A DNA stretch of 5,420 bases from a bacterium. Its GTDB lineage: Bacteria > Patescibacteriota > Minisyncoccia > Phycocordibacterales > UBA10002. Below, in pieces: positions 1 to 4,849 of this stretch (position 1 is its first letter; each line of letters starts with the position of its first letter). A program made the position numbers and the translations under genes. The notes below the pieces were generated by a model that was given only the letters and a program-made list of their open reading frames with translations, did no database searches and had not been told where the DNA came from. The DNA lies in the NCBI GenBank assembly GCA_030648695.1, contig JAUSHG010000039.1, positions 1-5,420 on the forward strand, given 5' to 3'.

Positions 1-77
1 ATCCACGGGTGGCAACGGCGAAACGGACTGCGGCGGTAATTGTTATCTGCAATCCGCCGCAGTGTCAGGGGGGCTGA
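1..77 (+). other. 3' end of an unidentified plus-strand transcription unit
   Basis: A strong plus-strand terminator at 71-105 implies that something transcribed rightward ends here, converging on murG. Its nature cannot be settled from so few bases. One reading frame gives about 24 residues ending in VICNPPQCQGG with a TGA at 75-77, inside the terminator stem; its codons show a purine-first bias, as expected for coding DNA. Another frame ends in a TAA at 37-39. The third frame stays open through the palindrome and into murG antisense, which makes it unlikely. The hairpin at 27-63 directly before the terminator also fits the 3' end of a structured non-coding RNA. I recognise neither a protein family nor an RNA family. 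Confidence 0.3.
27..63 (+). other. GC-rich stem-loop upstream of the terminator
   Basis: The arms ACTGCGGCGG (27-36) and CCGCCGCAGT (54-63) pair perfectly over 10 bp. After a two-base bulge (37-38), ATTG (39-42) can pair with CAAT (50-53), leaving a 7-base loop. No T-tract follows directly, so this is not itself a terminator. It stands 7 bases before the terminator stem, giving a tandem-hairpin 3' end. It may be a 3' protective structure or part of a structured RNA. Confidence 0.55.
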
Positions 78-105
78 ACAAGTGTTCAGCCCGATTTTAT
101 TTTTC
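71..105 (+). terminator. Rho-independent terminator, plus strand
   Basis: GGGCTGAACA (71-80) and TGTTCAGCCC (83-92) form a perfect GC-topped stem; sterically it is best drawn as 9 bp closing an AAGT tetraloop. The stem is followed at once by a T-rich tract (about 94-105, GATTTTATTTTTCT). The T-tract lies only on the plus-strand side; on the minus strand the stem is followed by CCCCTGACAC. It therefore terminates a rightward transcript entering from the left edge, not the murG operon. Confidence 0.85.
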
Positions 106-119
106 TCTAACAACCTCGC

Positions 120-167
120 CTAACTTATCCCAAATGATTGCTATCGCAATCATTTGGGATAAGTTAG
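120..167. repeat. Perfect palindrome with 22-bp arms and 4-base loop
   Basis: Bases 120-141 are the exact reverse complement of 146-167, with a TATC loop at 142-145. The arms begin CTAACTTATCCC and end GGGATAAGTTAG. There is no mismatch in 22 bp. An additional outer pair, TCTCTAAC (104-111) and GTTAGAGA (163-170), offers an alternative pairing that would loop out 112-119. Neither strand has a T-tract directly after the stem; a TTTTTTATTT run appears only 18 bases later on the plus strand. It sits in the gap between convergent transcripts, 29 bp beyond the murG stop. It could be a bidirectional 3'-end structure protecting both mRNAs, or a short palindromic mobile repeat. The sequence alone does not decide. 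Confidence 0.8.
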
Positions 168-196
168 AGAGAACTGATTCCGGTGCTTTTTTATTT

Positions 197-1315
197 CTAC
201 CTCTCATGCGCGAGCGCAAGCGAGAGAATTTCGCGGGCAATAACCGCGGCGGCATCTTTCTTTGCAAACGAAGTGGCTTTTTGCGCCATGAGCGAGAGGT
301 GCTCACTGCTTTCCGCGATACGCTCTATCTCGCTTAACAGTATGGTGGAGGTGAGATTGCTCTCCTCAATCACGCGCGCTCCCCCGCCTCGCGCATAGTT
401 GTAGGCATTTTCGCGCTGATGATTTCCGTTTGATTCGGTGATAGGAATAAGAATTGAAGGTTTCCCCCATGCGGCGATTTCAAAAATGGTGGAGCCGGCG
501 CGCGAAACAACAAGGGTGGCACTTTGAAAAGCACTGGCGAGCTGCGGCGCACTTAAGGAGGGAAACGGGTGATAGCGCTCCTTAAAGGTGTGTTTGGCGA
601 GGTATACGCCGGTTCGTGCCGTGAGGTCTGCAAAATTGGCCTGTCCGGTCTGATGAATGACCTCAAAACGCTCCAGAAGCTCCGGCAGAATCGGAAGCAG
701 TACCTCATTGAGGGTAACCGAGCCAAGCGAGCCGCCGAGAACAAGGAGAACCGGAAGACCTCCCTGCAGACCGAGATGTACGGACGCTCCCTGCGCAAGA
801 ATGTCCCTGCGAATCGGATTACCGGTATAGGCCACCTTGCTCTCGGGAAAATACTGCGCCGTTTCCGGAAACGAAAGCGCCACGCCGCGCGCAAACTTCC
901 CTGCCCACCGGTTTACGCGCCCCGGTACGCTGTCCGATTCATGAATGAGCACCGGAATATTAAACAGGCGGGCGGCAAAGAGCGCCGGAAAGCTTCCATA
1001 TCCTCCCTTCCCCACAATGACATCCGGAAACAGGCGGAATACGCGAATGGTGCCGCTTATAAGCCCGTAAAGCGTTTTCCCTGCATCCGTGATGTTTTTG
1101 AAGGAAAGATAGCGCCGTAATTTGCCGGTCGTGACCGGCACGAACGTGATGTCATTGTCATACAGCGCACGCTCATCATACGGGTCGGGCGCCATGAAAA
1201 AAAGCTGCGGCGAAATGAGCCGCTCCTCCGTGCCAATGCGGCGGATTTCCTCCGCAATCGCAATGAGCGGATAAAAGTGCCCGCCTGAACCTCCTCCGGT
1301 GAATAATATTTTCAT
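197..1315 (-). CDS. murG: MurG, lipid II-forming N-acetylglucosamine transferase
   Basis: It transfers GlcNAc from UDP-GlcNAc to lipid I to make lipid II on the inner face of the membrane (GT28 family, GT-B fold). The 372 residues are near the usual length. Visible motifs are the N-terminal glycine loop GGGSGGH (7-13), GKGGYGSFP (102-110), HESDSVPGRVNR (125-136), GNPIR (165-169), the second glycine loop LGGSLGS (193-199), HQTGQ (221-225), the UDP-GlcNAc donor region SRAGSTIFEIAAWGKPS (271-287, with E279 in the ribose-binding position) and NHQRENA (298-304). The basic/hydrophobic stretch near 67-100 probably forms the membrane-association patch. The start is fixed because the glycine loop follows it by six residues. 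Even so, no Shine-Dalgarno site precedes it: the upstream bases are TTCGTATTGT. It is the last gene of the operon, 93 bp after ftsW, and ends in TAG. No murC follows it in this window. Confidence 0.96.
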   Translation of the reverse strand: MKILFTGGGSGGHFYPLIAIAEEIRRIGTEERLISPQLFFMAPDPYDERALYDNDITFVPVTTGKLRRYLSFKNITDAGKTLYGLISGTIRVFRLFPDVIVGKGGYGSFPALFAARLFNIPVLIHESDSVPGRVNRWAGKFARGVALSFPETAQYFPESKVAYTGNPIRRDILAQGASVHLGLQGGLPVLLVLGGSLGSVTLNEVLLPILPELLERFEVIHQTGQANFADLTARTGVYLAKHTFKERYHPFPSLSAPQLASAFQSATLVVSRAGSTIFEIAAWGKPSILIPITESNGNHQRENAYNYARGGGARVIEESNLTSTILLSEIERIAESSEHLSLMAQKATSFAKKDAAAVIAREILSLALAHER

Positions 1316-1408
1316 ACAATACGAATTACGAATCTTTACGAATATACTAATAATGTTAACAAACTATACGATACGTATTCGTATATTCGTACAAATTCGC
1401 TATTCGTA
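1316..1408 (-). repeat. ftsW-murG spacer filled by opposed TACGAAT/ATTCGTA repeats
   Basis: TACGAAT occurs at 1320-1326, 1327-1333 and 1337-1343. Its complement ATTCGTA occurs at 1377-1383, 1385-1391 and 1402-1408, with a variant ATTCGCT at 1395-1401. The outer blocks 1320-1347 and 1381-1408 are inverted repeats matching at 24 of 28 positions, including 11 consecutive pairs at the inner end. The right arm touches the ftsW stop codon and the left arm begins 5 bases from the murG start. In mRNA this would be a long imperfect hairpin with a loop of about 33 bases. There is no T-tract, so it is not a classical terminator. Confidence 0.8.
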
Positions 1409-2500
1409 TTAACTGCGCTGATATCGCGAAATACTTAACAATATCCCCGCCGAAAAGAGTGCGGCGATAAGAGCCGTGCCGCCGTGGCTGACAAACGGAA
1501 GCGGCAGGCCCGAAAGCGGGATAATGCCGAGCATGGCCGCAATGTTCATGAACGCCCCCGACCCGATAAGTATAACAATTCCTATGCACAGCAGGCGGCC
1601 AAAGAGGTCCGGCGCCCGCGAGGCATTGCGGAGTCCGCGCAGAATAAACAGCAGGAACAGCAGAACGAGCGTGGAGCTCCCCACAAAGCCAAACTCCTCG
1701 CTCATTACTGCAAAAATAGAATCATCAATCGGTTCGGGAAGATACGAGAATTTCTGGACGCTCTGTCCGAACCCCCGCCCGAGAAATCCTCCGCTCCCTA
1801 TGGCAATGAGCGACTGCTGAATCTGCCATCCCGACCCCTGCGGGTCGCGGGCAGGGTTTAGAAACGTAAAGAATCGCTCAATAAGATAGGGTTTTGATAT
1901 GACATAGATGGAGAGTACGAGCACGCCGAGAATTATCACTCCGGCAATATGCTTTTTGTTGCCTCCGGCGGCGATATACATGCAGAGCAAAGTAAAGGCG
2001 ATGACCACAAAGCTGTCGGTATCCGGCTGCGGCAGGAGAATGGCCGCCGCGACCGCAATGAGGAGCAGCAGCGGGACAAGTCCCCATTTAATGGTTTCTA
2101 TCCGCTCCTTCATGGCACTCATGAATGCCGCTGCGAAAATGACCAGCCCCAGTTTGAGAAACTCTGACGGCTGTATTGAAAATCCGGCCACGCTTATCCA
2201 GCGCTTGGCCCCGCCGTGCTCAAGACCGATTTGCGGAATATAGACCAGAAGCGCTCCGAACACCGATACGATGAGAATAAGAAGCGCGTAGCGCTTGAAC
2301 TTCGCGTAATTGAACAGCAGGGCGCCGAAGGCCGCGCCACAGCCGAGTGCAATCGCCAAAAGCTGTCTGCCGGCAACACTCTGAAAACTGGCTCCGTCGC
2401 GGGCCAGAAGTCCCAAGGAGGCGGAAACGAAAATAAGAAACCCGAACGCGAGGAGCGCGAGGATGATGGCAAGAAGTACTTTGTCAATCTTTTGGAACAT
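1409..2500 (-). CDS. ftsW: FtsW, septal SEDS peptidoglycan glycosyltransferase
   Basis: This is a SEDS-family integral membrane protein (363 residues, about ten membrane segments, near 8-28, 46-64, 70-88, 112-130, 140-157, 163-178, 184-201, 272-290, 303-323 and 338-357). FtsW polymerises lipid II into glycan strands at the division septum, normally with a class B PBP partner. Family motifs are KRWI (99-102), QPSEFLKL (110-117), FLNPARDPQGSGWQIQQS (213-230), the catalytic-loop motif YLPEPIDDSIFAVMSEE (253-269) and GLPLPFVSHGGTAL (331-344). By alignment with LPEAHTDFIFA of E. coli FtsW, D260 is the catalytic Asp. RodA is the alternative; I prefer FtsW because of the mraY-ftsW-murG order. No Shine-Dalgarno site lies at normal distance before the ATG. 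The flanking spacers are 72 and 93 bp. The stop is TAA. Confidence 0.92.
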   Translation of the reverse strand: MFQKIDKVLLAIILALLAFGFLIFVSASLGLLARDGASFQSVAGRQLLAIALGCGAAFGALLFNYAKFKRYALLILIVSVFGALLVYIPQIGLEHGGAKRWISVAGFSIQPSEFLKLGLVIFAAAFMSAMKERIETIKWGLVPLLLLIAVAAAILLPQPDTDSFVVIAFTLLCMYIAAGGNKKHIAGVIILGVLVLSIYVISKPYLIERFFTFLNPARDPQGSGWQIQQSLIAIGSGGFLGRGFGQSVQKFSYLPEPIDDSIFAVMSEEFGFVGSSTLVLLFLLFILRGLRNASRAPDLFGRLLCIGIVILIGSGAFMNIAAMLGIIPLSGLPLPFVSHGGTALIAALFSAGILLSISRYQRS

Positions 2501-2572
2501 AGCTTATTAGCTGTTTAGCTTACTCTCGCATGCCTTTCCTAATAAGCTACAAGCTAAAAAGCTAAGAAGCTG
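2501..2572 (-). repeat. mraY-ftsW spacer filled by 8-bp-period AGCT repeats in two opposed halves
   Basis: AGCT recurs at 2501, 2509 and 2517 (spacing 8 and 8), then, after a 24-base gap, at 2545, 2552, 2560 and 2568 (spacing 7, 8 and 8). The flanking bases mirror each other: AGCTTATTAG (2501-2510) is the exact complement of CTAATAAGCT (2539-2548), and TTTAGCT (2514-2520) pairs with AGCTAAA (2552-2558). The array runs from one base after the mraY stop to the base before the ftsW ATG. In the mRNA the 10-bp stem would end directly at the ftsW start codon, and the only purine-rich SD-like string (AGGAAAGG, complement of 2533-2540) falls at the base and loop of that stem, about 32 bases upstream. 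Confidence 0.78.
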
Positions 2573-3655
2573 TCATCCGACTAATGCAAAGATGATTCCG
2601 ATAATCGCAAAAATGACTCCGATAATCCAGTAACGCATGGTGACCTTGTGGGGCGGCCAGCCGAGCGCCTCAAAATGGTGATGTAAGGGAGCTATGAGAA
2701 ACACTTTTTTGTGACGGTAGCGCTTGGAGCCGAGCTGGATGATGGCCGAGAGCGAGGTGATGACGAGCGGGAAGGCAATAATCGGCAAAAGCAGAAGCCC
2801 TTCTCCCCCGCCGGGAAGGTCGGTGAGAAACGCCACAACGGTAAGCGAAAGTGTGAGTGCCATACTGCCGGTTTCCGACATGTAAAACCGCGCGGGCGGA
2901 ATGTTAAACCACAAGAACGCGAGAATTCCTCCCAGAATCACGGCGCAGAATGCGGCAAGGTCAATCTGATTCTGGAAAAAGGCAATCATTCCGTAGGCCG
3001 CAAAAATAATCGCGAATACGCCGCCCGCGAGCCCGTCTATGCCGTCTATGATGCCGCCGGAATAAATAGCAATTGCAACGAGCGCAAAGAGCGGAATGAG
3101 ATAGGGTCCTACCGGAAGCAGGCCGTTAAAGGGGATGGAAATGGCCGAGACATCCAGTTTTGCATAAAACCAGAATCCGGTAAGAAGCCCGATGAGGCCA
3201 ACAAGCATGAGGCGTTTGCGCAGGGACAGCCCGCCCGCCTTGTGGTCGCCGTTTCCGAGAATCTCAAAAAAATCATCAACGAGTCCGATGCCGGCCCCGA
3301 GCAGGAGCACAGCGAGCGGTATCCAGGTCTGACTGCGGCTCAAAAAATCCAGCTTCATGATGGCCGGAATGGGAAACACCTGTGCGAACAGAAAGATAAG
3401 CGCAATGGTTGTCGCCGCAGAAAACCAGATAACCACGCCTCCGAGCCGCGGGATGCCGACCTCGCGGCTTTCATGCAGTTTGTTGAACAAGACCGTTGAC
3501 TCCCCTTCGGAGCCGGTCTTCCCCGCCCGCTTCTTCCACATAGTGTGCTTGTAGAGGTAATGCGTAAGCAGGGGCGTGATACCGATGCCTATGGTGAAGG
3601 AGAGCACGGCGGGAACAAATACTTTGACGATGGTGGCGATATCGAAAGTGGGCAT
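2573..3655 (-). CDS. mraY: MraY, phospho-N-acetylmuramoyl-pentapeptide transferase (divergent)
   Basis: It transfers phospho-MurNAc-pentapeptide from the UDP precursor to undecaprenyl phosphate, giving lipid I at the inner membrane face (GT4/PNPT superfamily). The 360 residues and about ten membrane segments (roughly 10-30, 72-93, 110-128, 147-164, 185-204, 210-226, 234-252, 263-279, 285-307 and 342-359) fit MraY. Motifs are VGIPRLGG (66-73), the Asp pair LVDDFFE (125-131; D127, D128), IIDGIDGLAGG (202-212; D204, D207), FYMSETGSMAL (257-267) and the MraY hallmark APLHHHFEALGW (322-333; H325-H327). Differences from classical MraY, by eye: E261 stands where the metal-site Asp of MGDTGS is usual, G201 replaces the Asn of NLTDGLDG, and PRLGG replaces PTMGG. 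PRLGG recalls WecA/TagO relatives, but the HHHFE-GW block and the location between a carboxypeptidase and ftsW/murG argue for MraY. There is no Shine-Dalgarno site; the stop is TGA. Confidence 0.92.
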   Translation of the reverse strand: MPTFDIATIVKVFVPAVLSFTIGIGITPLLTHYLYKHTMWKKRAGKTGSEGESTVLFNKLHESREVGIPRLGGVVIWFSAATTIALIFLFAQVFPIPAIMKLDFLSRSQTWIPLAVLLLGAGIGLVDDFFEILGNGDHKAGGLSLRKRLMLVGLIGLLTGFWFYAKLDVSAISIPFNGLLPVGPYLIPLFALVAIAIYSGGIIDGIDGLAGGVFAIIFAAYGMIAFFQNQIDLAAFCAVILGGILAFLWFNIPPARFYMSETGSMALTLSLTVVAFLTDLPGGGEGLLLLPIIAFPLVITSLSAIIQLGSKRYRHKKVFLIAPLHHHFEALGWPPHKVTMRYWIIGVIFAIIGIIFALVG

Positions 3656-3748
3656 ACAAGGTAATTATCAATTCACAATTTCCAATTATCAATCAATTAA
3701 TGAATTAAAATCTGAAAATTGATAATTGAAACTTGAACATTCTCGCGT
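3656..3748 (-). repeat. Carboxypeptidase-mraY spacer filled by 7-bp-period AATT repeats with inverted copies
   Basis: AATT recurs at 3663, 3670, 3677 and 3684 (exact 7-base spacing), then at 3695, 3703, 3717 and 3724 (spacing 11, 8, 14 and 7). AATTATCAATT (3663-3673) is the exact complement of AATTGATAATT (3717-3727), and CAATTATCAAT (3683-3693) is the complement of 3718-3728, so either left copy can pair with the right one. The spacer is strongly A/T-rich against GC-richer flanking genes. It has the same opposed short-period architecture as the two spacers further down the operon, but with a different word. Confidence 0.75.
3664..3692 (-). promoter_or_regulatory. Sigma70-like promoter candidate for mraY, possibly leaderless
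   Basis: On the minus strand, TTGATA (3687-3692) and GATAAT (3664-3669) are separated by exactly 17 bases; each hexamer matches 5 of 6 consensus positions. The -10 box ends 9 bases before the mraY ATG, so transcription would start about 0-3 bases before the start codon, giving a leaderless or nearly leaderless mRNA. That fits the absence of a Shine-Dalgarno site. Both hexamers come from the spacer's repeated AATTGATAATT word, so the match may be a by-product of the repeat. Confidence 0.4.
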
Positions 3749-4849
3749 CTATTGCTTTTGCTGAAGAGACGCGAGCGTTGCCCAAACTAGCTTCTCTGCA
3801 TCCGTAAATCGTCCTTCAAGCGTTGAACCCATGACTGCAATAACAATCGGGTGTCCGAATCCGGCATCAAAGGCAACTACCAGATTTCCTCCGGCGAGGT
3901 CAGTGTATCCTGTTTTTGAAGCAAGAAGCAAGGGAAACCTGTCGGCGCTTTTGTTTGTGTTGTGCGCGCGCCGCGACGTGCCGTCCTCGCTTGAGAGCAG
4001 AAGGTCGCTCCACTTGGTCGCCCGAAATACGCCTGGAAATCTGGAAAGAGTCGCGGCCAGCATGTGCGCGGCCTCGCGCGCGTTGCTCATGGCTCCGACC
4101 GCGCTTGCACTCTGGTCAAGACCGGTTTCGTTTCTGAAAAATGTGGAGGTAAGACCAAGCTCCTTTCCGAGCGTATTCATGCGCGCAATGAAGAAAATGC
4201 GCCCCGCCTCGCGGTCGGGAATGCCCGAAGCAATCATGCCGGCTCGCGTGGAAACCGCCTGCGCCCCGTCGTTTGAGGACTCAATGAGCAGAAACTGAAG
4301 CAGGTCGCGAAGCTTCCAGACCTCCCCCGGACGAAGTCTGGTATCCCCTTCGGTTGAGAGGTCCTCGCTATCAATCCGTATCTGCGTATCCTCCGGCAAG
4401 AGGGTAAGTGCTGTGGCCGCGGTCATTATTTTGGTAAGAGAAGCGAGCGGAAGCTCCTCCTCCGCATTTTTTGCGTACAGAGTTTCCTTGGTCTTTGCGT
4501 CATATACAAAAGCCGCGCGTGCTTCAAGGGCAAGATGTTCAAACGGATTTACAGCTGGAGCTTCTTCGTTGACTGATACCTCGGGTACCGCAGAAGCGGT
4601 TTCCGGGCGTTCGCCCTGCGCAAGCAGAACAAGAGCGAGAATGAGCGCGCTCCAAAAGAAATATTCCGGTTTTTTTACGAACGAACCCACCTCAATTTTG
4701 TGGCTTTCCGGAGTCGTATGCGCGACAGGTGCTACACTGTTCTCCTTTTGTACGGAAGTGTCTTTTGAAGATGAAAAAATGCCGACCACATTTCCTGCCG
4801 CCTTTGCTTCTTTCCACATATCATTAAAAATGTCCTGTAAATGCCTCAT
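3749..4849 (-). CDS. Membrane-anchored D-alanyl-D-alanine carboxypeptidase (peptidase S11)
   Basis: This is a DacA/DacF-type penicillin-binding serine DD-carboxypeptidase that removes the terminal D-Ala from stem peptides outside the membrane. All three active-site motifs are present: SLTK (137-140; S137 nucleophile, K140 base), SSN (191-193) and KTG (312-314, in KTGYTDLAGGNLV). Other family features are EGDTRLRPGE (167-176) and RNETGLDQSA (239-248). The 366-residue protein begins with about 62 hydrophilic residues, then one membrane segment (about 63-77, FFWSALILALVLLA), then a polar linker rich in Glu, Pro and Val (78-103). This predicts a type II anchor, not a cleaved signal peptide, and no PBP5-like C-terminal domain or amphipathic anchor follows the catalytic domain. 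The ATG overlaps the scpB stop as ATGA, which supports this start and implies translational coupling. The stop is TAG. DD-endopeptidase activity is a possible alternative. Confidence 0.93.
   Translation of the reverse strand: MRHLQDIFNDMWKEAKAAGNVVGIFSSSKDTSVQKENSVAPVAHTTPESHKIEVGSFVKKPEYFFWSALILALVLLAQGERPETASAVPEVSVNEEAPAVNPFEHLALEARAAFVYDAKTKETLYAKNAEEELPLASLTKIMTAATALTLLPEDTQIRIDSEDLSTEGDTRLRPGEVWKLRDLLQFLLIESSNDGAQAVSTRAGMIASGIPDREAGRIFFIARMNTLGKELGLTSTFFRNETGLDQSASAVGAMSNAREAAHMLAATLSRFPGVFRATKWSDLLLSSEDGTSRRAHNTNKSADRFPLLLASKTGYTDLAGGNLVVAFDAGFGHPIVIAVMGSTLEGRFTDAEKLVWATLASLQQKQ

Noticed and set aside
120..167. The 22-bp-arm palindrome as the Rho-independent terminator of the murG operon
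   Set aside because: On the minus strand the stem is followed by GCGAGGTTGTTAGAG, with no T-tract.
97..306. Minus-strand ORF of 69 residues overlapping the murG 3' end
   Set aside because: It is a frame shadow of murG extended by the palindrome; the shared peptide on both strands simply reflects the palindrome symmetry.
62..337. Plus-strand ORF of 91 residues running from the terminator through the palindrome into the murG antisense strand
   Set aside because: It crosses a terminator and a perfect palindrome and then shadows murG; no protein-like motif is seen.
569..1120. Plus-strand ORF of 183 residues antisense to murG
   Set aside because: It is an Arg/Lys-rich shadow without recognisable domains, covering the conserved glycosyltransferase region.
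1356..1589. Minus-strand ORF of 77 residues spanning the ftsW 3' end and the ftsW-murG spacer
   Set aside because: It is out of frame with ftsW, and its C-terminal part is just translated TACGAAT repeat.
2711..3499. Long plus-strand ORF of 262 residues antisense to mraY
   Set aside because: Its very charged, Lys/Glu/Arg/Asn-rich translation is what results from reading opposite a hydrophobic membrane protein; mraY on the other strand has clear family motifs.
3705..3740. Minus-strand 11-codon ORF (MFKFQLSIFRF) in the spacer upstream of mraY
   Set aside because: It has no convincing SD, and its residues follow from the A/T-rich repeat; chance is the simpler explanation.
1316..3748. The three repeat-filled spacers as a CRISPR array or insertion sequences
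   Set aside because: The words are only 4-7 bases, differ between gaps, lack unique spacers of constant size, and have no transposase or target duplications nearby.
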